From the NCBI RefSeq assembly GCF_022832975.1, contig NZ_CP094846.1:868001-932000 (forward strand): a DNA stretch of 64,000 nucleotides, given 5' to 3'. This DNA comes from Ornithobacterium rhinotracheale. Its GTDB lineage: Bacteria; Bacteroidota; Bacteroidia; Flavobacteriales; Weeksellaceae. The position numbers were made by a program, and so were the translations under genes. Of this stretch, positions 1 through 8,945 are shown in pieces. The notes below the pieces were generated by a model that saw only the letters and a program-made list of their open reading frames with translations, did no database searches and had not been told where the DNA came from. Each line of letters starts with the position of its first letter. Within the stretch, counting starts at the first letter, position 1.

Positions 1-694
1 CTTTTGGGTCGGGCAATTTGCTCGAACGAATACTGATTACAGCATCGCTAATTTCTTGAATTGTAGGGTTTTCAATATTTTTTGAAGACAATTCTTGCTG
101 AATTGCTCCGTATAAAATTCGTAATTCGTGGTTTTTTTTAGTCAGTTTAAAAGTTACCGCCGTTACGATGAATTTACCTTTCAATGTTCGTTTAAAGATA
201 GATTCTCTATATCCAAATTGGCATTCAGCATTGCTAAAGGTTTTAAGCGTAAGGTTTTCAATATCAAAAGCTTCTACGCTTTCTATGTGGTCTTTTACTT
301 CTACGCCATAGGCACCAATATTCTGAATCGGCGAAGCGCCCACCGTACCTGGAATCAACGAAAGATTTTCTAATCCGCCCAAATCTTTGACTAAACAGTT
401 TAAAACAAATTCATGCCAATTTTCGCCCGCTGCTGCTTTAATCCAAATATGATTTTCGGTTTCTTTTTCTACGGAAATTCCCTTTAATTCAATTTTTAAA
501 ATATCGCCATCAAAATCATGCAAAAAAAGAACATTTGAGCCTCCGCCCAAAACATAGAAATTCGGATTTTTATTCTCGGTAAAATATTGTTTTAAATCCT
601 CTATGTTTTCAATTTCAATCAGGCGTTTAGCTTGCACATCGAGCGCGAGAGTCGTAAATTCCTTTAATGATGAATTTTCAATAATTTTAGCCAT
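1..694 (-). CDS. murB: UDP-N-acetylenolpyruvoylglucosamine reductase, 3' end outside window
   Basis: This gene reads leftward off the window edge, so only about the first 231 residues are seen. MurB reduces UDP-GlcNAc-enolpyruvate to UDP-MurNAc with NADPH and FAD, the second committed step of peptidoglycan synthesis in the cytoplasm. The visible protein begins MAKIIENSSLKEFTTLAL. It has the FAD-binding stretch VLGGGSNVL near residues 48-56, then SLIPGTVGASPIQNIGAYG near 120-138, and FGYRESIFK near 170, the YRxS element of type I MurB. The ATG at 694 lies 3 bp after the stop of the upstream aminotransferase gene, so the two are probably co-transcribed. The identification is firm; the C-terminal serine region is not visible. 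Confidence 0.95.
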   Translation of the reverse strand, partial: MAKIIENSSLKEFTTLALDVQAKRLIEIENIEDLKQYFTENKNPNFYVLGGGSNVLFLHDFDGDILKIELKGISVEKETENHIWIKAAAGENWHEFVLNCLVKDLGGLENLSLIPGTVGASPIQNIGAYGVEVKDHIESVEAFDIENLTLKTFSNAECQFGYRESIFKRTLKGKFIVTAVTFKLTKKNHELRILYGAIQQELSSKNIENPTIQEISDAVISIRSSKLPDPK

Positions 695-697
695 GAT

Positions 698-1894
698 TTA
701 TAAGGTGTTATTTGGATATTCTTTTAGCGCAACTTCCAAGGCTTCGAGCGCCAATTTTAAATCTTCGGTATTGAGCACATACGCCAATCGAGCTTGGTTT
801 TTGCCTAAATTAGGCGTGAAATAAAAACCTTGCATAGGTGCGAACATCACGGTGTTTCCGTTGTGTGCGAAATCTTGAAGCAGCCACACCGCAAATTTTT
901 CGGCATCATCTACGGGCAATTGTACCGCGCAGTAAAAAGCACCCGTAGGTTTTGGGCACACCACACCAGGAATTTGGTTGAGGCGTTCCACCATAAAATC
1001 ACGACGCTTTTTGTATTCAGCATTAGCTTCTTTCAGATATTCGTGTGCGTTGTTCAGTGCCACGGCACCCAATTTTTGACTAGTCACGCATGGGCTCAAT
1101 CGCGCTTGTCCGTATTTCAAAACATTAGCGATAAATTCTTTATTTTTAGAGGCTACCGAGCCTAGTCTAATTCCGCACATGCTGAATCTTTTAGACTCAG
1201 AATCAATTATAATTGCATTTTGAGCTAATTCTGGAAAGTGCATAATAGAAGTATGTTCTTGCTCGTACGAAAATTCACGATACACTTCATCTGTAATTAC
1301 AAATAAATCGTGTTTTAAGGCTAAATCCTTCAATTGTTCTAGCTCCTCATGCGAGTACATGTAACCCGTTGGATTGCTTGGACTACAAATGAGAATGGCC
1401 TTGGTTTTAGGGGTGATTAATTTTTCAAAATCAGCAATAGGCGGGAGGGCAAAGCCGTCTTCTATATGGGAAGTTACGGGTACAAATTTTACATCGGTCT
1501 CGTTGGCAAATCCGTTATAATTTGCATAAAAAGGTTCTGGGACTATGATTTCGTCTCCTACATCGGCAATGGCGTTAAATGTGAAAAATAGCGCTTCTGA
1601 ACCGCCATTGGTGGAGATGATTTCATCTGCCGAGATTGGAATATTTCTCTCATTGTAGTAATGGCTAAGGGCATCGCGATATTCTTGCGTGCCCTCTGAA
1701 CTGGTGTATGACAAAATATTTTTTTGCCAGTTTTTTAGCGCATCTATGGCGCATTGGGGGCTATCGATGTCGGGTTGTCCAATGTTTAGATAAAAAACTT
1801 TTTTCCCCTCTTTTTCTGCTTTTTTAGCATAAGGCATAAGCTTTCTAATGGGAGATTCCGGCATTTTAAGTGCTCGATTAGATATTTTTGTCAT
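698..1894 (-). CDS. PLP-dependent class I aminotransferase (aspartate/alanine type)
   Basis: The product is a 398-residue fold-type I aminotransferase that uses pyridoxal phosphate to move amino groups between amino acids and 2-oxo acids. Visible elements are STNGGSEALF near 94-103, SNPTGY at 173-178 (Asn for the PLP ring), DEVY at 202-205, and SKRFSMCGIRLG with the Schiff-base lysine at about 235. Length is normal for the family. The aspartate aminotransferase/AlaA-like subgroup is likely, but the exact substrate cannot be read from the sequence. The gene precedes murB with only 3 bp between them. Confidence 0.9.
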   Translation of the reverse strand: MTKISNRALKMPESPIRKLMPYAKKAEKEGKKVFYLNIGQPDIDSPQCAIDALKNWQKNILSYTSSEGTQEYRDALSHYYNERNIPISADEIISTNGGSEALFFTFNAIADVGDEIIVPEPFYANYNGFANETDVKFVPVTSHIEDGFALPPIADFEKLITPKTKAILICSPSNPTGYMYSHEELEQLKDLALKHDLFVITDEVYREFSYEQEHTSIMHFPELAQNAIIIDSESKRFSMCGIRLGSVASKNKEFIANVLKYGQARLSPCVTSQKLGAVALNNAHEYLKEANAEYKKRRDFMVERLNQIPGVVCPKPTGAFYCAVQLPVDDAEKFAVWLLQDFAHNGNTVMFAPMQGFYFTPNLGKNQARLAYVLNTEDLKLALEALEVALKEYPNNTL

Positions 1895-2005
1895 AACAAT
1901 AGTTTAAGATATTTTGTGAACGAATTTAATAATTGGTATTGTTTTTGTGTCTAATTAAATCAGTTGTAAAGATACAAAAATTAATAACTAATAAAACATA
2001 AAATT

Positions 2006-2275
2006 ATGAGTAAAGCAAAACAAACAGGTACTATCTTAGGAAGTTTAGTTATAGGAGCATTGGCTGGCGGAATCGCAGCTTTATTGCTTACGCCACAAAG
2101 TGGAGAGGAAACTAGAGAAAAATTAAAAAAAGAAGCTGATAGACTCCGTGAGGAATTAAAAGATTATAGCTCAGATTTTAGCGATAAGGCTAAAAAGGTA
2201 AAAAAAGATTTAGAGAAAAAACTGAAAAAAACAGAGGCTGAGCTTTTGGATATTGAAGAAGAGCTAGGAGCTTAA
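2006..2275 (+). CDS. YtxH domain-containing small membrane protein
   Basis: This 89-residue protein has one N-terminal hydrophobic segment (about residues 10-29) ending in the motif LLLTPQSGEETRE. A long, highly charged Lys/Glu-rich helix (about 34-85) follows and should form a coiled coil. That is the standard layout of the YtxH family, often linked to envelope stress but without a defined biochemical role. It is the first gene of a three-gene cluster with a holin-X protein and a small unknown protein, and the cluster ends at a strong hairpin terminator. Confidence 0.85.
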   Translation: MSKAKQTGTILGSLVIGALAGGIAALLLTPQSGEETREKLKKEADRLREELKDYSSDFSDKAKKVKKDLEKKLKKTEAELLDIEEELGA

Positions 2276-2307
2276 TCTTATTTTCTAACCTTTAAATCCA
2301 ATTACAT

Positions 2308-2637
2308 ATGTTTGGCGGAGTAAAAAATTATGTGCAAGACCAAGTAACCCTTGCAAAACTAGAAGTTGTAGAAGGGGCTGGCAAGGCTGCAGGAACCATT
2401 GTTGCTATTATATTTATGGCACTTTTTGGGCTGTTCTTTTTCACTTTCTTGGGTATTGCAGGTGCTTATTATCTTTCAATTTATTTTGAATCATACATCT
2501 ATGGCTTTTTAGCAATGGCTGGCGTCTTTTTATTGTTACTGATTCTGTTTGCGATTTTCAAGAAAGCTATTCAGAATTTAGTAGCCAATATCATAGTAGC
2601 AGCTACCATGGGTGGAAAAAAAGTTAAGAAAAAATAA
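2308..2637 (+). CDS. Phage holin-like (holin-X/DUF1469) membrane protein
   Basis: The 109-residue product has a short amphipathic N-terminus (KNYVQDQVTLAKLEVVEGAGKA is cut here to its type: helical and charged). Two closely spaced transmembrane helices lie at about 30-55 and 65-90, followed by a lysine-rich tail. This is the pattern of the holin-X (DUF1469) family, which despite its name is chromosomal and common beside YtxH genes in Bacteroidota. Its start is 32 bp after the YtxH stop, and its stop overlaps the next start by one base, so the three genes form one operon. A function in envelope homeostasis is inferred only from context. Confidence 0.8.
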   Translation: MFGGVKNYVQDQVTLAKLEVVEGAGKAAGTIVAIIFMALFGLFFFTFLGIAGAYYLSIYFESYIYGFLAMAGVFLLLLILFAIFKKAIQNLVANIIVAATMGGKKVKKK

Positions 2638-3005
2638 TGGAGGAAATCAAATCACTTAAAGATTTAAGACGAAAAAAATTAGAACTGCAACAAAACCTAA
2701 CACGAGGGCTCGATAATCCAATGAGTAATTTGAGTAATCTGCTCGGAGCGTTCAAAAATCAGAGAAAAACTAATAAATTGAATGCTTTGGCTCTTGGTTC
2801 AAGTAGCTCTAAACCTCAAAGAAATGAATTAATCGATGAGGGGGCTAAAACTATTCTTACATTTATAGCTAGCGCTGTAGTAAGTAGGTTTAAACTAGGA
2901 GTGATTCCAAAAATTATCGTAACCTCTGGAGTGGCATTAGCCACCCCTTATGTGGTGGATTTTGTTCAGAAGAAAATTAAAAATCGAAAAAACAAATCAA
3001 ATTAA
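2637..3005 (+). CDS. Small basic protein of the YtxH/holin-X operon
   Basis: The product has 122 residues and a basic composition: a charged N-terminal helix, a linker, then a moderately hydrophobic segment (about residues 72-112) containing ILTFIASAVVSRFKLG. Its ATG overlaps the preceding TAA by one base, which implies translational coupling. I do not recognise a named family. Proteins of this size and position commonly follow holin-X genes in Flavobacteriia, and a peripheral membrane role is an inference from the operon. Confidence 0.75.
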   Translation: MEEIKSLKDLRRKKLELQQNLTRGLDNPMSNLSNLLGAFKNQRKTNKLNALALGSSSSKPQRNELIDEGAKTILTFIASAVVSRFKLGVIPKIIVTSGVALATPYVVDFVQKKIKNRKNKSN

Positions 3006-3027
3006 TCTTTTGAGATTAATTAAACAC

Positions 3028-3061
3028 AAAAAAACCGAGATTGAAAAATCTCGGTTTTTTT
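3028..3061. terminator. Bidirectional rho-independent terminator
   Basis: The hairpin core is ACCGAGATT / AATCTCGGT with a short GAA loop. It has an A-run on the left and a T-run on the right, so it can stop transcription from both sides. It sits between the convergent YtxH operon and the DUF1573 gene. Confidence 0.9.
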
Positions 3062-3081
3062 AATGAGTTAAAAATTAAATA

Positions 3082-3453
3082 TTACTTCACAACACCTTTA
3101 ATTCTTAAAATCTTTCTTCCATTTTCTACCGCATTGGATAAAACAGTAATAGATTTGTTGAAAGAATTTGGAATGCTGGTATTATAGCGAACTTTAATTT
3201 CCCCTTTTTTACCTGGAGCAATCACATCAGTTGGTTTTGGATACTCCGCAGCAGTACACCCACAAGAGGTTTGAACTTTTCTAATAATTAAAGGTTTGTC
3301 GCCAGTATTGGTGAATGTGAATACACGCTCACCATTTGATCCTTTAGCAACTTCGCCATAATCAATCGTTTCTTTTTCAAATGTGATTTCTTGAGCATTT
3401 GTAGCTACCAAGCCAACAAAAGCAAAAGAAACAGCAAATAATAACTTTTTCAT
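3082..3453 (-). CDS. DUF1573 secreted protein
   Basis: The 123-residue product has an N-terminal signal peptide (MKKLLFAVSFAFVGLVATNA, then QE). One DUF1573 domain follows, an immunoglobulin-like fold recognisable by the GDKPLIIRKVQTSCGCTAAEYP core and the IAPGKKGEIKVRYNT stretch. I chose the ATG at 3453 because a longer reading from 3474 would put seven polar residues before the signal peptide. Such proteins are abundant periplasmic or outer-membrane-associated proteins in Bacteroidota with no assigned reaction. Confidence 0.88.
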   Translation of the reverse strand: MKKLLFAVSFAFVGLVATNAQEITFEKETIDYGEVAKGSNGERVFTFTNTGDKPLIIRKVQTSCGCTAAEYPKPTDVIAPGKKGEIKVRYNTSIPNSFNKSITVLSNAVENGRKILRIKGVVK

Positions 3454-3471
3454 ATCTATTATTTTAAAATG

Positions 3472-3515
3472 CAAATTTAAGTATTTTTTTATAACTAATT
3501 TTAATCTTAAATTTG
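3472..3515. promoter_or_regulatory. Divergent Bacteroidota-type promoter elements
   Basis: TAAATTTG occurs on the plus strand at 3508-3515, 38 bp before valS, and again on the minus strand at 3472-3479, 18 bp before the DUF1573 gene. Both match the -7 element TAnnTTTG. The plus-strand copy has TTTT at 3485-3488, exactly 19 bp upstream, against a consensus TTTG. The assignment is by consensus only. Confidence 0.5.
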
Positions 3516-3553
3516 CGGTTCAAATAACATTATTCAAATAACATACCATTTTT

Positions 3554-6175
3554 ATGGAAATACCATCTAAATACAACCCGAAGCACACCGAAGAGCGTTT
3601 ATATAACTTTTGGCAAGACAACGGATTTTTTCATTCCGAGCCAGATGACAGACCAGCCTATACCATCGTGATTCCGCCTCCCAATGTAACTGGCGTATTG
3701 CACATGGGGCATATGTTGAACAACACGATTCAAGATATTTTAATCAGAAAAGCCCGTATGTCTGGCTTTAACGCTTGCTGGGTACCAGGTACCGATCACG
3801 CATCAATTGCTACTGAGGCCAAAGTGGTAAAAAGATTGAAGGAGCAAGGCATAGAGAAAACCGATTTGTCTCGCGACGAATTTTTACAACATGCTTGGGA
3901 CTGGACACACGAACATGATGGTAAAATCCTTGAGCAGCTTAAAAAGCTAGGTGCGTCTTGTGATTGGGAGCGTACTAAATTTACTTTAGATGAAGATTTG
4001 TCTGAAGCGGTAACCAAAGTTTTTGTGGATTTATACAATAAAGGGAAAATCTACCGCGGATACAGAATGGTAAACTGGGATCCAGAAGCCAAAACCAACA
4101 TTTCAGAGGAAGAGGTAATTTTTAAAGAGCAAAATGGTACACTATTCTATTTAAAATATAAAATCGAGAATTCAGATGAATTTTTGCAAGTTGCTACTAC
4201 TAGACCAGAAACTATTTTTGGGGATGTGGCAATTTGTGTGAATCCAGAAGATGAGCGCTACAAACATTTAGTAGGTAAAAAAGTAATCGTTCCGATTGTG
4301 AATCGTGCGATTCCAATCATAGCCGATGAATATGTAGACATCGAGTTCGGTACAGGTGCGTTGAAAATTACGCCAGCACACGACACCAATGACTATGAAA
4401 TCGGTAAAAAATATGATTTAGAAATCATTGATGCATTAGATGATGATGGGCGATTGAATCAGCATGGATTGCATTACAATGGTAAAGATAGATTTGAGGT
4501 AAGAAAACTCATTGCACAAGAATTAAAAGAGAAAGATTTATTGCTAAAGGCAGAAGATTATGTAAACAAAGTAGGAACTTCTGAGCGTACAGGTGCTGTG
4601 ATTGAGCCTAAACTTTCGGTACAATGGTATTTGAAAATGAAAGAATTGGCACAAAAAGCTTTAGACGCTGTATCCGATAGCGAAGTTAAATTATATCCAG
4701 ACAAATTCCGAAATACTTGGAATCACTGGTTGGAGAATGTTCACGATTGGAATATTTCTCGTCAGTTATGGTGGGGACACAGAATTCCTGCCTATTTCTA
4801 CGGCGACGGCATGGAAGATTATGTAGTGGCAGAAACTGCAGAACAAGCTTTATCTTTAGCCCAAGAAAAAACAAATAATACAGATTTAAAACTCGAAGAT
4901 TTAAAACAAGATGAAGACGCTTTAGACACTTGGTTCTCTTCTTGGTTGTGGCCCATTTCAGTTTTCAATGGAATTAACGAGCCTGAAAATGCAGAAATTA
5001 AATATTATTACCCAACGCGCGATTTAGTTACAGCGCCAGACATCATGTTCTTTTGGGTGGCAAGAATGGTTATGGCAGGGTATGAATACCGCCAAGAAAA
5101 ACCATTTACAAATGTGTATTTTACAGGATTGGTGCGCGATAAGCAAAGAAGAAAAATGTCTAAATCGCTCGGAAATTCGCCAGATCCAATTGAATTGATG
5201 ACTAAATACGGTGCCGATGGTGTGCGTGTAGGATTGATGTTGGCATCTTCTGCGGGGAACGATTTGTTGTTCGACGAGGATTTGTGCTTGCAAGGTAGAA
5301 ACTTTGCCAATAAAATTTGGAACGCTTTCCGTTTGGTTTACCATTGGGAAACAGCACCAAACGAAGAAACCGAAGTGGCTAAAAATGCAAACGCTTGGTT
5401 CAAGGCTAAATTCAACAAAACGCTAGCCGAAATGAATCACAATTTCGAGCAATTCAGAATTTCAGATGCGTTGATGTCTTTGTATAAATTGATTTGGGAT
5501 GATTTCTGTTCATGGTATTTAGAGGCAATTAAGCCAGATTTCCAACAACCAATTGCAGAGCAAACCAAGGCACAAGCCATCACATTTTTAGAAGATTTAA
5601 TTAAATTATTACACCCATTTATGCCATTCTTGACCGAAGAGATTTGGCAAAACATCAAAGAAAGAAAAGTAGAGGAGGCGTTGATAGTTTCATCGTATCC
5701 AGAAGCGCAAGCTTTTGACGAAAAAGTGTTGGAATTGTTTGAAAATAGTGCCGAAATCGTTTCAGGAATCCGTACAATTCGCAAAGAGAAAAACATTCCA
5801 AATAAAGAGAAATTAAATCTGTTTACTGAAAATTCAGACACTTTCTTAACGGCTGTAGTGGAGAAATTAGGAAATCTAAATCCAATCGAATTTTCAAGCG
5901 AAAAACCAAGTAATGCTCAAACTTTCAGAGTAGGCGTGCAAGAGTTTCATGTGCCACTTGAAGGCTTAATTGATGCTGAAGCAGAAATCGAGAAATTAGA
6001 AGCAGATAAAAAATATTTGGAAGGTTTCTTGAAATCCGTGGAGAAAAAATTGAGCAACGAGCGATTTGTAGCCAATGCACCTGAGCAAGTGGTGGCCATG
6101 GAGCGAAAAAAACAAGCCGATGCTACCGAAAAAATCGCTTTGATTGAAGAGCAATTGAAATCGTTGAAAAAATAA
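3554..6175 (+). CDS. valS: Valyl-tRNA synthetase
   Basis: This 873-residue class I aminoacyl-tRNA synthetase charges tRNA-Val with valine in the cytoplasm. The N-terminal catalytic domain shows [13 protein letters not shown] (HIGH-type signature at 50-53). An editing (CP1) domain with [10 protein letters not shown] near 215 follows, then the KMSKS signature at 534-538. An anticodon-binding helical domain is followed by a C-terminal coiled coil (about 805-873), typical of ValRS and absent from IleRS. Length is normal. The gene is monocistronic, with its own promoter element upstream and a hairpin terminator after the stop. Confidence 0.97.
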   Translation: MEIPSKYNPKHTEERLYNFWQDNGFFHSEPDDRPAYTIVIPPPNVTGVLHMGHMLNNTIQDILIRKARMSGFNACWVPGTDHASIATEAKVVKRLKEQGIEKTDLSRDEFLQHAWDWTHEHDGKILEQLKKLGASCDWERTKFTLDEDLSEAVTKVFVDLYNKGKIYRGYRMVNWDPEAKTNISEEEVIFKEQNGTLFYLKYKIENSDEFLQVATTRPETIFGDVAICVNPEDERYKHLVGKKVIVPIVNRAIPIIADEYVDIEFGTGALKITPAHDTNDYEIGKKYDLEIIDALDDDGRLNQHGLHYNGKDRFEVRKLIAQELKEKDLLLKAEDYVNKVGTSERTGAVIEPKLSVQWYLKMKELAQKALDAVSDSEVKLYPDKFRNTWNHWLENVHDWNISRQLWWGHRIPAYFYGDGMEDYVVAETAEQALSLAQEKTNNTDLKLEDLKQDEDALDTWFSSWLWPISVFNGINEPENAEIKYYYPTRDLVTAPDIMFFWVARMVMAGYEYRQEKPFTNVYFTGLVRDKQRRKMSKSLGNSPDPIELMTKYGADGVRVGLMLASSAGNDLLFDEDLCLQGRNFANKIWNAFRLVYHWETAPNEETEVAKNANAWFKAKFNKTLAEMNHNFEQFRISDALMSLYKLIWDDFCSWYLEAIKPDFQQPIAEQTKAQAITFLEDLIKLLHPFMPFLTEEIWQNIKERKVEEALIVSSYPEAQAFDEKVLELFENSAEIVSGIRTIRKEKNIPNKEKLNLFTENSDTFLTAVVEKLGNLNPIEFSSEKPSNAQTFRVGVQEFHVPLEGLIDAEAEIEKLEADKKYLEGFLKSVEKKLSNERFVANAPEQVVAMERKKQADATEKIALIEEQLKSLKK

Positions 6176-6198
6176 AATTCACCATAAATTGAATATTA

Positions 6199-6230
6199 AT
6201 TCCTGCTTTAAGACCAAGCAGGAATTTTTA
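6199..6230 (+). terminator. Rho-independent terminator of valS
   Basis: A perfect 10-bp stem, ATTCCTGCTT / AAGCAGGAAT, with a 7-nt loop is followed by a T-run. It begins 24 bp after the valS stop. Confidence 0.88.
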
Positions 6231-6242
6231 TATATAAATTAA

Positions 6243-6250
6243 TATCTTTG
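6243..6250 (+). promoter_or_regulatory. -7 promoter element just upstream of dnaG
   Basis: TATCTTTG matches TAnnTTTG and ends 17 bp before the dnaG start. Transcription from it would start around 6255-6258, leaving a leader of only about ten bases. This rules out any start codon further upstream and supports the TTG at 6268. No clear TTTG is seen 19 bp upstream. Confidence 0.45.
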
Positions 6251-6267
6251 TAAAAATATCCAAGCAA

Positions 6268-8217
6268 TTGATTACGCAAAGTACCATAGATGAAATTTTT
6301 TCTACCGCGCGGGTAGAAGAGGTGATTGGTGATTTCATTCAGCTAAAGAAATCGGGGAGTAACTTTAAAGGTTTCTCTCCTTTTAGCAATGAAAAAACAC
6401 CATCATTTATGGTTTCGCCTGCCAAGCAAATTTGGAAAGATTTCTCTTCGGGAAAGGGGGGAAGTGTCGTTTCATTTTTAATGGAGCACGAGCAATTCAC
6501 TTATCCAGAGGCACTTCGCTGGCTGGCCAAACGCTACAATATTACCATAGAGGAAGACCAAGAACAGAGCGAAGAGCAACTAGCACAGGCCAAAGAGAAA
6601 GAAAATCAATTTACACTCACCGCTTTTGCTGCAAAATTCTTCAAAGAGCAACTGCACAACACCGAGGAAGGAAAAATTATAGGATTATCCTATTTTAGAG
6701 AGCGTGGTTTTAATGATAAAACCATAGAAACCTTTGATTTAGGGTATTCCCCCAAAGCATGGGAAGCCTTTACACAATATGCCAAAGATAGCGGCTATTC
6801 CGTTGATTTACTTAAAAATACAGGGCTCACCGTAGGCTCGGGCGATCGTGCCGTAGACCGATTCCGTGAGCGTGTAATGTTCCCGATTCATAGTTTTTCT
6901 GGGCGAATTTTAGGTTTTGGCGGTAGGATTTTAAACAATCAAGCTAAAGCAGCCAAGTATCTTAATTCACCTGAAAACGAAATTTACCATAAAAGTAAAA
7001 TTCTCTATGGAATTTATCAGGCAAAACAATCTATTCTCAAGAAAGATGAGTGTATCTTGATGGAAGGCTATACCGATGTTTTGTCTTTGCACCAAGCTGG
7101 GATTAAAAATGTAGTGGCGAGTTCGGGTACGGCTTTAACGCCAGAGCAAATCCGTTTGATTAAGCGACTTACGCATAATTTAATCCTAATTTATGATGGT
7201 GACGCGGCAGGGATTAAAGCATCGTTCCGAGGAATTGATTTGATTTTGGCGCAAGAGCTGAACGCCAAAATAGTAGTTTTGCCCGATGGTGATGATCCAG
7301 ATTCTTTTGCCAAAAAACATTCTGATACCGAAATTCAAGAATTTATCTCAAAAAATGCGGTAGATTTCATCAAGTTTAAAATTAAAATTTTAAGCGAAGA
7401 AGCTGGGAACGACCCGAGCAAACGAGCCGAAATGGTGGGGAGTGTTGTGCATAGTATCGCTTTGATTCCCAATTTGATTCAGCGAGAATTGTATGTGCGT
7501 GAGGCTTCGCATTTGTTGGATTTAAGAGAAGAAACACTTTTTAGACAATTAGGTGTTGAGCTCCAAAAAATTGCTAAAGAAAATCGAGGGGGCAGTTCGC
7601 AAGATTCGGTAGAAAATACTACGATTAAAATTGCTAAACCTGCCGATGAGCCTGTTTACAAAATTCAAGATAAAACAGCTCAGGTAGAAGAGCAAATTTT
7701 GGAGGTAATTTCTCTCTCTGAGGATAAAAAATACACTTTTCAATGTTTGGGTTCTGACAATAAAGATGAGTTCTATGAATCCACGGTGCTAGAGGAAGTT
7801 TTAGCCAATTTAGAAGAGGACGAAATGGAATTTTCTACGCCTTTTTACAAAGCACGATTGGCTGAAATTAGAAATCAATGGGAGGAAAAAGGCAAAATCG
7901 ATGTGAGCGAATTTATGCGCCAATCCGATGAGCGTGTGGTGGCAATGTACACTAATTTCTTGACCGAAAAATATTTCCTTTCCGATTGGAAAAACCACGG
8001 AACGCATGTGCCTACTTTGGAAGAAAATACGCCTTTGCATACACAGCATTTAATGCTGACTTACAAAGTTTTAAACATAAAAAAACAAGCTCAGCGAGCA
8101 AAAGAGGAGCTCAAAAAAGAACTCGAACCAGCCGAACGCATAGCGGTGCTTAAAAATCTAATGTATTTAAAGCAAGTTTTAACCAAGGCTGAAATCTTGT
8201 TGGATAAAAGCGTTTAG
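6268..8217 (+). CDS. dnaG: DNA primase with degenerate zinc-finger
   Basis: The 649-residue primase makes RNA primers for replication. Its start codon is TTG: MITQSTIDEIF begins there, as other DnaG N-termini do, and no ATG or GTG fits between the promoter element and this point. The N-terminal CHC2-type domain keeps its frame (SPFSNEKTPSF, KDFSSGKGG), but the four zinc ligands are replaced by Ser37, Ser40, Asp58 and Ser61. The catalytic core follows. Its Toprim domain shows MEGYTDV near 266 and IYDGDAAG near 307, which are the metal-binding acidic motifs. The C-terminal part (about 450-649) is a helical DnaB-interaction region. The stop overlaps the convergent aroE stop by 4 bp. Confidence 0.95.
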   Translation: MITQSTIDEIFSTARVEEVIGDFIQLKKSGSNFKGFSPFSNEKTPSFMVSPAKQIWKDFSSGKGGSVVSFLMEHEQFTYPEALRWLAKRYNITIEEDQEQSEEQLAQAKEKENQFTLTAFAAKFFKEQLHNTEEGKIIGLSYFRERGFNDKTIETFDLGYSPKAWEAFTQYAKDSGYSVDLLKNTGLTVGSGDRAVDRFRERVMFPIHSFSGRILGFGGRILNNQAKAAKYLNSPENEIYHKSKILYGIYQAKQSILKKDECILMEGYTDVLSLHQAGIKNVVASSGTALTPEQIRLIKRLTHNLILIYDGDAAGIKASFRGIDLILAQELNAKIVVLPDGDDPDSFAKKHSDTEIQEFISKNAVDFIKFKIKILSEEAGNDPSKRAEMVGSVVHSIALIPNLIQRELYVREASHLLDLREETLFRQLGVELQKIAKENRGGSSQDSVENTTIKIAKPADEPVYKIQDKTAQVEEQILEVISLSEDKKYTFQCLGSDNKDEFYESTVLEEVLANLEEDEMEFSTPFYKARLAEIRNQWEEKGKIDVSEFMRQSDERVVAMYTNFLTEKYFLSDWKNHGTHVPTLEENTPLHTQHLMLTYKVLNIKKQAQRAKEELKKELEPAERIAVLKNLMYLKQVLTKAEILLDKSV

Positions 8218-8945
8218 CTATTCCAAATTTTCCAAGCCGCATCGGCTTGTTTTTCAAGCATTTCTAGTCCATTTTTGATACTGGCACCTTGTGCTTTAGC
8301 CAATTGCAGAAATTTAGTTTCGCTAGGATTATAGATTAAATCATACGCCAGATGCTGATTTGTGATGGCGTCGTAAGGCAAATCAGGGCATTTGTCTACA
8401 TTCGGTGAAGTGCCAAGTGGTGTGCAATTCACGATGATTTTATATTCTTCGATGATTTCGGGCGTTAATTCATCATAGGTGAAATCGCCCTGGGAGCGGG
8501 ATACGACTTTAAACGCAATCCCCAGTTCCGAAAATACATATTTTACGGCTTTAGATGCGCCACCTGTGCCTAAAATCAAGGCTTTGCGGTGATGTTCTTT
8601 TAATAATGGAGCGATTGAATCTCTGAACCCGATGACATCGGTGTTGTGTCCTATACATTTTCCATCTTTAAACTGAATGGTGTTTACGGCATTGATTTCT
8701 TTGGCAGCTCCTGTGATTTCATCTAAAAAAGGAATCACTTCTTGCTTGTAGGGAATCGTAACATTTAGTCCAGAAATTCCCGATTTTAATAGATTTTCTA
8801 CTTCAGAAATTTCGGCTAAATCAAATAAATTGTATTCAGCAGTAATGTTTTCTCGCTCGAATTTGGCTTTAAAATATTTAGGCGAAAAAGAATAAGCGAT
8901 GTTTCTGCCGATGAGTCCGTAAGTTTTAGATTCGTTTTTTTTCAT
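8214..8945 (-). CDS. aroE: Shikimate dehydrogenase
   Basis: The 243-residue product reduces 3-dehydroshikimate to shikimate with NADPH in the chorismate pathway. SFSPKYF near 18-24 is the substrate-binding element. NVTIPYK near 60-66 carries the catalytic lysine, HNTDVIGF near 98-105 carries the catalytic aspartate, and LGTGGASKAVKY near 125-136 is the dinucleotide-binding loop. The protein is shorter than the E. coli enzyme but normal for Bacteroidota. It is the last gene of the murA operon and overlaps the end of the preceding DUF368 gene by 20 bp. Confidence 0.95.
   Translation of the reverse strand: MKKNESKTYGLIGRNIAYSFSPKYFKAKFERENITAEYNLFDLAEISEVENLLKSGISGLNVTIPYKQEVIPFLDEITGAAKEINAVNTIQFKDGKCIGHNTDVIGFRDSIAPLLKEHHRKALILGTGGASKAVKYVFSELGIAFKVVSRSQGDFTYDELTPEIIEEYKIIVNCTPLGTSPNVDKCPDLPYDAITNQHLAYDLIYNPSETKFLQLAKAQGASIKNGLEMLEKQADAAWKIWNS

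Noticed and set aside
2308-2637. Prophage holin
   Set aside because: The holin-X family is chromosomal and sits here in a YtxH operon with no phage genes nearby.
3796-5841. Long open frames on the minus strand inside valS
   Set aside because: They lie wholly within a confident gene, have no family motifs, and reflect codon bias of the coding strand.
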